DNA from: Bradyrhizobium agreste
GTDB taxonomy: Bacteria; Pseudomonadota; Alphaproteobacteria; Rhizobiales; Xanthobacteraceae
Direction of reading: 5' to 3'
DNA length: 64,000 nucleotides
Assembly (NCBI RefSeq): GCF_016031625.1
Contig: NZ_JACCHP010000006.1
Coordinates: forward strand, 124,001-188,000
Positions 7,991-16,487 of this stretch are shown piece by piece. Every line of letters begins with the position of its first letter. The stretch's first letter is position 1. Position numbers and translations under genes: made by a program. The notes under the pieces are model-generated. The model was not told the origin of the DNA, made no database searches, and saw only the letters and a list, made by a program, of their open reading frames with translations.

Positions 7991-10084
7991 ATGATATCTC
8001 GGCCCTCTGTTCTGTTGGAGAAGGGCGGTCCTCTTGCTCGACAGGGAAACAATGGCGTAGAGGAACTCGCCTCGCGGCCCAGGATCGCCCCTCAAGCCGC
8101 TGGAGTAAAAGTTGAATCAAAAGCATATGCACGACCTTTACGGGTCTACTTGCTGTTGTGGTATGGTGTTTCAACGGCGCTGTTGGTTCTGTTTCCTGCG
8201 TTGAGCTTTGGTTTTCGGCTGTGGCTGTCCCCCGTTGCCCAGTTGCTTCCATTTGGCTGTCTTGTGGTCGCCTTCGTTCTGAGCGCCGCCTGCACATCTT
8301 CCCTTCGATCTTCAATGCGCCGGCGGGAGTTGGCGTGGACGGCCGTATCCACGGTGGCGATTTTTGGTGCGGTCTTTCTTGGATTTCTTCTCACCAAAAC
8401 CGATTATCCCCGCGTCATTACATTCGGTGTTTTCATTTCTGCCTTGATGCTGGTTCCGGCTCCCTACTTTGTCGGCGCGTCGGGGCTGCGCCAAGCTTTG
8501 GCGCTTGGCGCGCTGACAGCTGCAGCGGTGACGGGTTCGGTCGTGGTGCGCTTTGCACCCGAGGTACCGGCGCACACATCGACCCTGATTACGACCGAGT
8601 TCCACAACTTGGATGTTCATACCTACTCGGGAGCATTCCCATCATCAGCGGTGCGCGGAGGCGCATTGGCCCGGATCGCGGATGAGTATCTTCTGTTGAG
8701 TGGAGACGGTCATCTCCACATCTTCTCCTGGGAAGCGGGCGGCCGCCTGATGAGGAAGACGCTCCCGTACCGGGTGCCCATCAACGGTGACGCCTTTTCT
8801 GCCGCTGCAGGACGTCCGTGGAGCGAGCACTCTGACGTGAAGCTTCCACAGGAGGCCCAGAGGAGGGCGGCCGGACACGAAGTTCTCAACGCCGAGTGGT
8901 TCCGAACGTATGGCTTGCTTGTTCAAGAGGCCGGCGTCAGTACACGCATCTTCGTCTCGCATCCATATTGGCATGTCGCTGAAGAATGTTGGACCGAGCG
9001 CGTATCCCTGCTCGAATCAAACCGCGCGGCGATGCTCCGCGGCGAAGCTCCATCTGAATGGAAAACTCTGTATGAAACCACACCTTGTCTGCCAGTGTTT
9101 GGCGAAAATCGCCGTCGCGGCATTCCATTTGTCGGCTATTTTGGAGGAGGCCGAATGGCGCTCCTCGATCCCGATACGCTGTTGTTGACTGTAGGTGATT
9201 TCGGCTTTGATGGACTTGCCTCTGTTCACGCTTATTCGCAGGATCCGGCGGCATCGTATGGTAAGACGATAGCGATTAATATCGCCGACGGTCACACCGC
9301 GATTTTCACCGTTGGTCACAGGAATCCAGAGGGCCTCTACATTGATCCCTCTGGAACGATATGGTCCACGGAGCATGGCCCGCAGGGCGGCGACGAACTC
9401 AATCGCCTAATCAAAGGTGCAAATTACGGTTGGCCATATGCGACGTATGGTACGGATTATGGTTCGTTTTCATGGCCGCTCAACAAGCCCGAACCGGAGC
9501 AGAAAGGCTATGAAGGTCCGGTATTTGCGTGGGTGCCATCGATCGCAGTTTCTAATTTGATCGGGGTAGAGCGTGGATTGTTCTCGGGTTGGCAAGGTGA
9601 TCTGTTGATCGGCACGCTCAAAGCCGCGACGCTGTTTCGTGCACGCGTGCGGGATGGTCAAGTCAAATACCTCGAGGCGATCACGATCGGGAGTCGGATT
9701 CGTGACCTCATCGAGGGCCATGACGGCAGCCTCATCCTATTGACGGACGATCAGAAGTTGATCGTGCTTCGTCCAAAGGAAGGCGCTACAGGTGAGGCTC
9801 TTTTTGCGGAGAAGTGTAGCGGCTGTCACCAGTCGAGCCTGATCAGTGGCAACCGGATCGGACCGGACCTGCTCGGCATCGTGGGGCGTCGAATTGCGTC
9901 GATCGAGAGCTATCCGGATTATTCGTCAAGCTTGCGCGGAAAAGGGGGCATATGGACCGAAGAGCGCCTCGACGAATTCCTCCGAAGCCCGAGCACGTTC
10001 TGCCCCGGGACCATGATGGATTTCGTGGGCGCTGCCAGCGCGACAGAACGTCAAGCCATCATTAGCTACCTGCGTACGCTTTGA
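7991..10084 (+). CDS. Membrane-anchored PQQ-dependent sugar dehydrogenase fused to cytochrome c
   Basis: A 697-residue fusion. The N-terminal third has four or five membrane segments (for example YLLLWYGVSTALLVLF and LLPFGCLVVAFVLSA). The middle matches the soluble glucose dehydrogenase/YliI beta-propeller, with GHRNPEGLYIDPSGTIW and EHGPQGGDELN followed by GANYGWP; the His and surrounding residues are those of the PQQ site. The last ~95 residues are a cytochrome c domain with CSGCH at about 612-616 and a likely Met ligand in GTMMDF near 673. Electrons from sugar oxidation would pass directly to the fused heme. The ATG at 7991 is chosen since earlier starts (7901, 7943) lie near an operator-like repeat. 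The gene sits inside a polysaccharide region. Confidence 0.87.
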   Translation: MISRPSVLLEKGGPLARQGNNGVEELASRPRIAPQAAGVKVESKAYARPLRVYLLLWYGVSTALLVLFPALSFGFRLWLSPVAQLLPFGCLVVAFVLSAACTSSLRSSMRRRELAWTAVSTVAIFGAVFLGFLLTKTDYPRVITFGVFISALMLVPAPYFVGASGLRQALALGALTAAAVTGSVVVRFAPEVPAHTSTLITTEFHNLDVHTYSGAFPSSAVRGGALARIADEYLLLSGDGHLHIFSWEAGGRLMRKTLPYRVPINGDAFSAAAGRPWSEHSDVKLPQEAQRRAAGHEVLNAEWFRTYGLLVQEAGVSTRIFVSHPYWHVAEECWTERVSLLESNRAAMLRGEAPSEWKTLYETTPCLPVFGENRRRGIPFVGYFGGGRMALLDPDTLLLTVGDFGFDGLASVHAYSQDPAASYGKTIAINIADGHTAIFTVGHRNPEGLYIDPSGTIWSTEHGPQGGDELNRLIKGANYGWPYATYGTDYGSFSWPLNKPEPEQKGYEGPVFAWVPSIAVSNLIGVERGLFSGWQGDLLIGTLKAATLFRARVRDGQVKYLEAITIGSRIRDLIEGHDGSLILLTDDQKLIVLRPKEGATGEALFAEKCSGCHQSSLISGNRIGPDLLGIVGRRIASIESYPDYSSSLRGKGGIWTEERLDEFLRSPSTFCPGTMMDFVGAASATERQAIISYLRTL

Positions 10085-10661
10085 CAAAGAACACCGGTTT
10101 CGAGCTGATCGGCGGGTTCTCGAACACGACGAAGATCTTGGCCGTCCCACCGATTGAGCGTTGGTCGGAGTGTTCGGGATCAAGGTCTCGCCGCCTCGGT
10201 CCTGCCTGAGATCTACTCGGGTCTTTCCATGCTGTCGACTGGGACGCTTGCTCCAACCTCTTTAAGATACGCGAATTTGCCGATCCGCGCGTTGGACTTC
10301 AGAGGCGCGCTCCTGCGAGGCAGCGACCTCTTTCAGCAAAAAGATCGAATGGTACGACCAAATAGTACCACGAGGGCTGCTGACAGCTGCGGTCCTATCC
10401 AGCTCGGTCCTTTCCGTGATCTCCTGATCTCATCGAGGTGCTTGCGCGCGCCGTTTGCGAGCCTTGATCTTCTTGGAGCACCACGGGCAAGCGCGTGGGC
10501 TGGTCGGCTCGCGACAAATGCGGAAGGAGGCGTGGACGATGATTGCGACCGCATCTTTCTAGTTTAGCATTCCGAAACCCCGACAGCGACTCGTCCCAAG
10601 ATGCGCGGAAGCACAGGGCCCTGAATCACCGCCTCGCCGATCACAGTTTTTCTGCTCTGCT
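10085..10661. other. Gene-free stretch between convergent genes
   Basis: 577 bases between the plus-strand dehydrogenase stop and the minus-strand esterase stop. Several open frames of 60-140 codons cross it on both strands, but none has a credible start site, composition or family. No clear terminator hairpin, transposase motif or RNA gene was recognised. It may contain decayed sequence. Confidence 0.4.
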
Positions 10662-11579
10662 TCAGCGCGCGGGTGAGAGCAGGTCTGCCCAGGCTCTCGC
10701 GACCTTCCGCTCCCCCGAAGCGCTGAAATGGCAGTCGTCGTACCGATCCAGGTCGTCAAGCAGGGCGTCTGAATTGACGCCGCCGCTCAGATTGGCGGCT
10801 GAAGCGGGCAGCGCCAATTGAGCGCGCGCGACCGGGTTATCGGCAGAGTGGTTGCGTGTTCCGCCGTTGCTTGCGCCCAAACACTTGGTCGCGATGGCAA
10901 CATACACCGGCGCCGCGACGTCATGAGATCTCAATGAGCTGACCAGCGACAGGAAGCGATCGCGGTAGTCCTTCTCGTTCGTCCCCTTCACGTAGTCGAT
11001 CTCACCTTGGACCCAGAGGACGTGCGTCACAGAATAACCTCGCTGCTGCAGCTGGGACGCAGTATCGGTCATCGCTCTATTCAGATCGCCGCCGGGACTC
11101 CAACGGGAGATCTCCGCCCCGCTTATGGCTACGGGCGCCAGTATGATTTGGTCGAACCATCCGCGATCTAGCAGAAGGTTGCCGAGTTCGGTCCAATATT
11201 CACCGCTAATGCCGTCAGATCCCAGCAGAGGCGACCCGGCCACATAGCACCGCCCATCGAAGAAATTGATAATCGCACCTCCGTGTTCCGAGCGGAAGCG
11301 CTGCCCCCCGTGATTTCCAGCGTTCGACTGGCCGATCAGCAGCAGCACGGCCGTACGGTCCGTCTGCTGCGGGCAGGTGATAGCTTTTTTCTGATCGCCC
11401 GATGCGAGCCGCCCCGCTTGATCAAATGTGTAGAGATCGTCCGGAGCCGTCCCGCCCGCGCGCGATTTCAGCGCTTGAAAAAAAGGGAAGGGAAATAGTT
11501 CATGGCGAGCGCTATATGCTCCAAACAAATAAGTCGCGGTCAAGACAAGAACCGCTAGCAAAAAGCTGGTGCGCGACAT
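10662..11579 (-). CDS. SGNH/sialate O-acetylesterase-like exported protein
   Basis: A 305-residue protein starting MSRTSFLLAVLVLTATYLF, a signal anchor or signal peptide. It carries the sialate O-acetylesterase (SASA) form of the SGNH hydrolase fold: nucleophile Ser near residue 85 in LLLIGQSNAGNHG, a central VLWVQGEID block, and a C-terminal DDCHFSASGE with the expected Asp/His pair. It probably removes acetyl groups from a polysaccharide in the periplasm. A predicted acetyltransferase is encoded just upstream on the same strand, so the two could set the acetylation level of one polymer. The frame extends to 11705, but the ATG at 11579 begins the membrane segment. Confidence 0.82.
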   Translation of the reverse strand: MSRTSFLLAVLVLTATYLFGAYSARHELFPFPFFQALKSRAGGTAPDDLYTFDQAGRLASGDQKKAITCPQQTDRTAVLLLIGQSNAGNHGGQRFRSEHGGAIINFFDGRCYVAGSPLLGSDGISGEYWTELGNLLLDRGWFDQIILAPVAISGAEISRWSPGGDLNRAMTDTASQLQQRGYSVTHVLWVQGEIDYVKGTNEKDYRDRFLSLVSSLRSHDVAAPVYVAIATKCLGASNGGTRNHSADNPVARAQLALPASAANLSGGVNSDALLDDLDRYDDCHFSASGERKVARAWADLLSPAR

Positions 11580-11869
11580 GGGGTTCAAACACCTGCACAT
11601 TTGGCCCCGAGCGTCTTCGGAAATTAGCGCAACGAATGAGCGTGCGGAAGCGCCCTGAAGAGCAGTGCGTTGTTTTGACCGCGGTTGGCCAAAACCGGAT
11701 CGCACGCTCGACCTTGTTGTTGTTGTTCGCCGAAATGCAGAAAGTCTCTCGTTTCTCGGCTTCTCGGCGAAGCCTTGAATGATTACTGTGACCTCTAATG
11801 AGATCTTGCCCGAGGCCTACGGCAGCAGCTTCGAGTTCGACCGCCAGAGCATAACTGATGCGGCTTGCA
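11580..11869. other. Short spacer between esterase and acyltransferase genes
   Basis: 290 bases between two same-strand genes. The overlapping frames here lack family features. No promoter or hairpin was clear. Confidence 0.35.
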
Positions 11870-12484
11870 TTATGTGGCTTTAGACGCAGGTTGAACTCGC
11901 GCTGGACAGCCAAACGCCTTCGCGCCCGTGGGAATGTCCCTATTGACGAACGAGTTCGCGCCTATAATGGCGCGGTCACCAACCGTTGTCCCCATCTGAA
12001 TCACCGAATTCGGGCCAATATAGACTCCATTGCCGATCCAGGTGGGCGCGCAATCGATCGGATCCCGGCCGAGCGAAACTGAGCGGTTTACGGTGTGATG
12101 TGTGTAGATCTGAACGCCAGCAGAGATGGAGCACCAATCCCCGATCTGCAAATCTCCACCTGAACCATCCAGAATACATCCTGGTCCAATCCAGGTATTT
12201 CGTCCGACCTTGACACGCCCCAGAACCAGCACGTTGTCGTACATCGTGCTGCCCTCTCCAAAGCCATATGCTGCGGCGTTATCATCGCGCTCGGTGAGAA
12301 GGTCTCCGATCGACACCCTCCGATCGAACTGATTCCTCTTGCGAACTGCGAGAGCCCGCAAGAACTCGCGCGCGAAGGCGAGCCATTGGTCCAAATTGTG
12401 ATCAGACATGCCGGGATCGAGCTTTGAATGCATCAGAAAGCCCATTTGCGTCGTCGTGAACTGACTTGCTCCGACTGCGTCCAT
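11870..12484 (-). CDS. Hexapeptide-repeat (left-handed beta-helix) acyltransferase
   Basis: About 204 residues from the ATG at 12484; ATG at 12409 (MSDHNLDQW) would give 179. The C-terminal half has the isoleucine-patch hexapeptide repeats of LbetaH acetyltransferases: VGRNTWIGPGCIL, LQIGDWCSISAGV, IGNGVYIGPNSVI and VGDRAIIGANSFV. YTHHTV carries the usual catalytic His. Such enzymes transfer an acetyl group from acetyl-CoA to sugars of lipopolysaccharide or exopolysaccharide. With the adjacent O-acetylesterase-like gene it suggests a modification pair. The acceptor is unknown. Confidence 0.87.
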   Translation of the reverse strand: MDAVGASQFTTTQMGFLMHSKLDPGMSDHNLDQWLAFAREFLRALAVRKRNQFDRRVSIGDLLTERDDNAAAYGFGEGSTMYDNVLVLGRVKVGRNTWIGPGCILDGSGGDLQIGDWCSISAGVQIYTHHTVNRSVSLGRDPIDCAPTWIGNGVYIGPNSVIQMGTTVGDRAIIGANSFVNRDIPTGAKAFGCPARVQPASKAT

Positions 12485-12918
12485 CTAAGATCGACGGCTT
12501 TGCGGAGCGGAAACGAGATACTTGTCCGGGCGAACCGCCGATTCCGAAACTAGGGTTATATTTCGTGGATTTCAATTATTTAAGTGGCGTTATTTTTCCG
12601 CCCCGACCGTTTTGAATCAAATGATCGCGGCCCGGCTGCCGGTTTCCCTGTTCAGCGCGCGCCCATTCCCAGATCACATCAGAAGAGATTCCCCTGTTGT
12701 AGATTTGGGCATCCAGTGCCGCAATAGCTTACAATCGCAGGCTTTTTCGTGGAATCCCCTGGCCAAATTGCCCCCAACCACAAGGATTTCCCTCCCTCTT
12801 CGCAGGGAATTTGGGCTACGTGCTTTTCGCAAACCCAAGGTTAGTGGCCGTGGACCACCCGATGCGGAAAGGCGACATTAAAATGGTTGAATTAACATAT
12901 TTAACTTGAGGTAAGATA
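12485..12918. promoter_or_regulatory. Intergenic region with AT-rich patches before a Tat-peptide gene
   Basis: A 119-codon frame crosses most of this stretch but looks random and is not called. AT-rich patches lie at 12562-12600 (TTTCAATTATTTAAG and GTTATTTTTCC) and 12878-12918 (TTAAAATGGTTGAATTAAC, ATATTTAACTTGAGG). The second lies directly before the small exported protein and is its likely promoter and leader, with GAGG ten bases before the ATG at 12919. Confidence 0.4.
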
Positions 12919-12966
12919 ATGGAGGTCTATGTTGAAAGCGGGGCTGGATTGGAGCAGGACGAGCCG

Positions 12967-13182
12967 ATGACCCAACTCGACGCAGAAGGCGACGATCGTC
13001 GCGAATTCCTGAAGAACTGCGGAAGATTTGCCGCGGTTACACCTCCGACTGTGACGCTGTTGCTCTCCACCTCGCTGACGTCAGCCGCGATAGCCGCCTC
13101 AGGCGGCAACGTTGTGCGTGGCAACAATGGCTTCGGAAATGGTGGCAACGACGGCGGAAACAAAGAGGATATCAACCGCTGA
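12967..13182 (+). CDS. Tiny Tat-signal exported Gly/Asn-rich protein (copy 1)
   Basis: The 71-residue product begins with an acidic n-region and the strict twin-arginine motif DRREFLKNC. A moderately hydrophobic stretch (AAVTPPTVTLLLSTSLTS) and an A-x-A cleavage site (AIA) follow. The mature part would be only ~28 residues, rich in Gly and Asn (GNNGFGNGGNDGGN). It is clearly paralogous to the gene at 15768: both share RRxFLKxCGRFAAVTPP, LLLSTSLTS and the AIA site. That alignment favours the start at 12967; the longer frame from 12919 (87 residues) also has a plausible ribosome-binding site (GAGG). Export of so short and probably disordered a peptide by Tat is unusual. No known family or function. 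Confidence 0.7.
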   Translation: MTQLDAEGDDRREFLKNCGRFAAVTPPTVTLLLSTSLTSAAIAASGGNVVRGNNGFGNGGNDGGNKEDINR

Positions 13183-13251
13183 AGGTGGCGCCTACGGCGG
13201 ACCACTTTCTGCTAGAAGCGCAAGCGCCGGTCCGACGATGACATTCGGGGC

Positions 13252-13596
13252 TCAGCCGGTCCGGCGTCGCCTTTGCGCGGACGAGCGATCGATCAGCAGA
13301 TCGTTTAGCTTCTTGCCGGCTCGAAGCTGGGCTTTCAGCCAGCGGGGCTGCTTGCCGCGACCGGACCAAGTTTCGGACGGATTCTTCGGGTTCTGGTATT
13401 TCGGCAGCACTGGGGGGTAGGGACGGCGAGGACGTTGCTCGTTCTGCGCCGGAGCGGCCGTCCCCTCAATCTTGCGAAGCCGCTCTTCGAGCTTGGCTTT
13501 TTCCGCGGTCATCCTGCGACTGAGAACAGCCGTGACCTCATCGTAGAGTCGCCACAGCTCGGCTGTGGTCATGGATGCCCAGTCATCGTTCTCCAT
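13252..13596 (-). CDS. H-NS/HvrA-family nucleoid protein
   Basis: A 114-residue protein starting MENDDWASMTTAELWRLYDE. An N-terminal coiled-coil oligomerisation region (about residues 10-45) is joined by a Pro/Arg-rich linker to the C-terminal DNA-binding motif KYQNPKNPSETWSGRGKQPRWL, the signature of alphaproteobacterial H-NS-like proteins; a basic tail follows. Such proteins bind AT-rich or curved DNA and silence horizontally acquired genes. The gene lies in a region with repeated AT-rich islands before surface genes, so those are natural candidate targets; this is inference. It faces the Tat-peptide gene tail to tail. Confidence 0.88.
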   Translation of the reverse strand: MENDDWASMTTAELWRLYDEVTAVLSRRMTAEKAKLEERLRKIEGTAAPAQNEQRPRRPYPPVLPKYQNPKNPSETWSGRGKQPRWLKAQLRAGKKLNDLLIDRSSAQRRRRTG

Positions 13597-13715
13597 GGAA
13601 GCCGTCCCCACTACCTCCGAACCGAAACAGGAGGGGGGATTATCAGGTCAAACCGGGGTCCGGCAAGCACGATCCACTCGCGCGGCTGCGCCAGTGTGCA
13701 ACGCGGTAGTCGGAG

Positions 13716-13901
13716 TTACCGGCTGGGCCCCTGCCTCCGAGCGAGTGTTCGCTTCCCAAGCGCCCTCCGCCCGCGGGCTCGTCGCCTCGGCGCAAGCAAT
13801 CGCTGCTCGGCCTTCAACACGCGACTACGCAAGTTCTGCAATTCAGTGAATTGAACGATGAGAGCCTGATGAGTTTGACGCAAAACTGCTGAAGAATACA
13901 T
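13716..13901 (-). CDS. Small coiled-coil protein (copy 1)
   Basis: 61 residues. Residues 6-35 form an amphipathic helix (HQALIVQFTELQNLRSRV) and the C-terminus is very basic (RRRARGRRALGKR). The helix aligns with that of the small protein at 16488: both have L-R, A-L, Q, E-L, L-R and R-V at the same spacing. That match is the main reason to call this gene. AGGTGG lies 6 bases before the ATG. No family is recognised. It may oligomerise or bind nucleic acid. Confidence 0.5.
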   Translation of the reverse strand: MYSSAVLRQTHQALIVQFTELQNLRSRVLKAEQRLLAPRRRARGRRALGKRTLARRQGPSR

Positions 13902-14526
13902 GTGACCACCTACTCATTGCCAACGACGCCCTCCATGACCGCTCATTGAAGTTGCTGAATCAACGAAGATGCAGCTACAATTTGAGTGACCGGTTTTCAT
14001 CGTTGCTACACGGGCTATGCGACGCAGCCAATTTCGTACTTCCGTACCCAACTTCGCCTTGATGAATAGTATTACTTTTCCTCCCTTCAAAAGCGCGGCT
14101 TTTTGAAACGGTCTCGCGTTCATCGAAACTTCGTCGAATGTTAGATTTGAATCGTGAATGGCCCAATATATCGTTGGTAATAACGGTGCCAACGAAGTTA
14201 ATTGGATGTTGACCATCATAAACAGAGCAGCCGATCCGTGCGTTGACGACATTCTCTGGGGGAATTTGCTGATTGAATCTATCAGGCGTTGTCGAAAGAA
14301 CGCTCCTTCCGTCGAGGAGCTTGCAGCTGAATTTTGAGCCCCGCATTCTTACGGTGCTGCGCATATTTGGCGGTCAAGTTACCGTGGCGCAGCCGTCGAA
14401 TGCCGGGCTGTCCGGGATTGAGACGGTGTGACGTTATGGCCGAGCGGATTGGCCATCCTCCCATTTCGAAGAGATTGTTGGATTAAACGGCTGCACGGGG
14501 GGTTGTTAGCGATAGGCAGGGGAAGC
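13902..14526 (-). pseudogene. Lower-GC stretch with a possible frameshifted remnant
   Basis: No intact gene is supported in these 625 bases. On the minus strand two overlapping frames, 14364-13975 and 14252-13914, each look protein-like over part of their length: the first at its N-terminal half (LLDGRSVLSTTPDRF) and the second at its C-terminal half (KAALLKGGKVILFIKAKLG). A single frameshift near 14170 would join them into about 140 residues. This could be a decayed gene. I recognise no family, and the interpretation is weak. The last ~60 bases probably hold the promoter and leader of the response regulator at 14527. Confidence 0.22.
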
Positions 14527-15216
14527 ATGCACCGCACCAGAATTGTCATCGCGGATCGACATCCGATCGTTTTGCAAGGGATCAGGAGCGTTCTTGCGAC
14601 GCAGCGCGATTTTACGATCGTTGCGTCCTGCAGCGATGGTGCAAGCTGCAATGAGGCAATCCGATTTCTTGTGCCGGACGTCGCGCTCGTCGATGCTGCG
14701 CTGCCAGATGTCAGCCGGCAGCAGATTCTCGCTCCTACGAACGTTTCAGCCCCAGGTCCCGCGGTAGTCTTCTTTGCCGGTGTCGCGGCCGATTGTGAGT
14801 TGCAAAGGCTGGCCTTGAGCGGCGCCTGCATCGTCCTCTCGAAGGATTCGGATGCCGAGATGCTGGTCTCAACCCTGCGGAAAGCCGCCCAGGGCCGAGC
14901 AGCGGCCTCGCCGAGCGCCTGGCAAGCGAATGATGAGGCCCGCCCCGATGAGAAGCCCCTGACGCAACTGACGGACCGGGAGCGGCAAATCATGCGGCTC
15001 GTGTCGGAAGGTCTATCGAACAAGGAGATTGGACGTCGGTTGAACATTGCCGACGGTACGATCAAGGTCCACCTTCATCATATCTTCCAAAAGCTGGACA
15101 TCAGCAATCGCACGGTTCTCGCGGCAATGGCGATTTCGCGAAACGAGCTGCATGCTGCGCCACGTGAGATGGATCCCCCTGATCTGTTGCCTCAGGATCC
15201 GGCGAGCGTGAAATGA
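14527..15216 (+). CDS. NarL/LuxR-type response regulator
   Basis: A 229-residue two-domain regulator. The receiver domain covers about residues 4-118, with its first strand RIVIADRHPIVLQG, the phosphoacceptor Asp in PDVALVDAALPD (near residue 58) and the conserved Lys in VLSKDSD. The LuxR/GerE helix-turn-helix covers about residues 150-215 (LTDRERQIMRLVSEG, SNKEIGRRLNIADGTIKVHL). The start at 14527 follows AGGGGAAGC; the longer frame from 14428 has no site. It is a close paralogue of the N-terminal 215 residues of the fusion at 18331. No histidine kinase is adjacent. Targets are unknown; the neighbouring exported-peptide genes are plausible ones. Confidence 0.9.
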   Translation: MHRTRIVIADRHPIVLQGIRSVLATQRDFTIVASCSDGASCNEAIRFLVPDVALVDAALPDVSRQQILAPTNVSAPGPAVVFFAGVAADCELQRLALSGACIVLSKDSDAEMLVSTLRKAAQGRAAASPSAWQANDEARPDEKPLTQLTDRERQIMRLVSEGLSNKEIGRRLNIADGTIKVHLHHIFQKLDISNRTVLAAMAISRNELHAAPREMDPPDLLPQDPASVK

Positions 15217-15255
15217 CCGGAGGTCTGGCTTCTTCCGGAGCGTGCGCGCGGGGGA

Positions 15256-15507
15256 TTATCGTGGCGCCAGATGCCCAGCCATGTCGCTGCAGGCACTTTC
15301 GGCCTCGGCTAACGTTCGAAAGGGCGAACCGCCAATCCTGATTGCGGCCTGGTTTTTGTGGAGCGGACGCCAACTCGCCAAATAGCCGGCGCGTCCATGA
15401 AAGCCGGGGCCGCTCGGGCTTCCGAAGCTGATCACGAACGAGAAGCCCTCGCTGGTCGCGCTCCAGATCTCCATGTCCCGGACGGACCGATGGAATTGCA
15501 GTGGCAT
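15256..15507 (-). CDS. Hypothetical protein, 83 residues
   Basis: The start ATG at 15507 is preceded by CGGAGC at good spacing; the frame itself is open to 15525. The composition is protein-like (MPLQFHRSVRDMEIWSATSE, then a Gly/Ser/Pro-rich middle and RTLAEAESACSDMAGHL at the end), with no signal peptide or membrane segment. I recognise no family. It lies convergent with the response regulator and divergent from the second Tat-peptide gene. Confidence 0.6.
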   Translation of the reverse strand: MPLQFHRSVRDMEIWSATSEGFSFVISFGSPSGPGFHGRAGYLASWRPLHKNQAAIRIGGSPFRTLAEAESACSDMAGHLAPR

Positions 15508-15540
15508 CGTAATGCTCCGTTGCAATCGAGTCGTGCGCTC

Positions 15541-15767
15541 GACCTGTTAAACAAAAATTAATCGAATTAAATGGCGTGCGCAACTCCGAAACTGCGCCTG
15601 AACGGCGGGAATGCACCAGGAAGTGCAATAACGAGCACGGAAGTTGCCGACGATCAACCCGCGGCGCGCACGTTAAATAACGCCAGTCACATAAAGAAAA
15701 TTATCGGTTGAAAGCGTATTTAATATATAATACCGTAAATATAATTTTAAACCGAGGAGAGCGCGTT
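15541..15767. promoter_or_regulatory. AT-rich upstream region of the second Tat-peptide gene
   Basis: Two AT-rich patches: 15545-15573 (TGTTAAACAAAAATTAATCG and GAATTAAATGG) and 15670-15752 (GTTAAATAACG, GAAAATTATCGG, TATTTAATATATAATACC, AAATATAATTTTAAACC). GAGGAG at 15754-15759 is the ribosome-binding site of the GTG start at 15768. The patches resemble those at 3.8, 7.8, 12.9 and 18.2 kb. Confidence 0.4.
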
Positions 15768-16265
15768 GTGACCCGGGACGGCAACGAAGATGACGACCGG
15801 CGGGCGTTTTTGAAAACCTGCGGAAGATTTGCGGCCGTGACACCCCCAGTGATGACTCTGCTTCTATCCACTTCCCTGACCTCAAGAGCCATTGCAGGCT
15901 CGGGGGGGCTGCATGGAGTGACGCAGAAGGACGAAAAGCGGTCGTTCTTCGATAACGACCGGTCGTCCGTGTCAGGGCCGGGGAGCTCCAGCGGCGGGTC
16001 ATCAGGGGGCGGGGGAGCGCCTGGCGGTCGCTCTGCTGGATCATCTCGCCCCGGAGGGGCAGCCGGCGGTGGCGGATCTGGCGGTAGTGGCGGGTCTGGT
16101 GGTGGCGGAGGCGGTGCGAAAGGGCCTTTCGCAACTGGCGGCAGCTCTGGAATCCCAAACGCAACTGGTGGGCTCGATTGCGCAGAAGAAGACGAGGAAA
16201 AGCGCAAGGCCGACTGTCCGGGAGCTAACACGAGGATTTCGAGTGCAACCGAATCCCGCCGATAG
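15768..16265 (+). CDS. Tat-signal exported glycine-rich protein (copy 2)
   Basis: 165 residues from a GTG start set by GAGGAG eight bases upstream. The leader DDRRAFLKTC carries a strict RRxFLK twin-arginine motif. AAVTPPVMTLLLSTSLTS and an AIA-type cleavage site follow, nearly identical to the protein at 12967. The mature part (~125 residues) has a short charged segment (KDEKRSFFDNDR), a low-complexity Gly/Ser stretch of about 70 residues, and a Cys-containing end (GLDCAEEDEEKRKADCPG) whose two cysteines could form a disulfide. It is probably exported and disordered. No family is recognised. The shared leader next to divergent mature parts suggests the leader is under selection for a common export route. 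Confidence 0.75.
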   Translation: MTRDGNEDDDRRAFLKTCGRFAAVTPPVMTLLLSTSLTSRAIAGSGGLHGVTQKDEKRSFFDNDRSSVSGPGSSSGGSSGGGGAPGGRSAGSSRPGGAAGGGGSGGSGGSGGGGGGAKGPFATGGSSGIPNATGGLDCAEEDEEKRKADCPGANTRISSATESRR

Positions 16266-16487
16266 CAGACTTCTCAGCCCATGCGTGAGCCTGCGGGCCA
16301 CCGTATGGTTTGGCAGGCTGGACCTTTTTCCCATGCTTAAGCGTCCGGGCAAGTGATCCCTTTTTGCGCCGCCGCAGCGCGTTTTGCGGGTGCAACATGC
16401 CAAATGTTAGCGCGATTGTGTTGGAATTGCATACTTTTCCCGGCTCATCACTGAGCAACTTCTCCTCAAGTCATCAGGAGGCGCGTC

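Noticed and set aside
10154..10567. 137-codon frame in the gap after the PQQ dehydrogenase
   Set aside because: No motif, poor start, competing frames on both strands.
12522..12881. 119-codon plus-strand frame
   Set aside because: Random-looking composition, no ribosome-binding site, crosses AT-rich promoter-like DNA.
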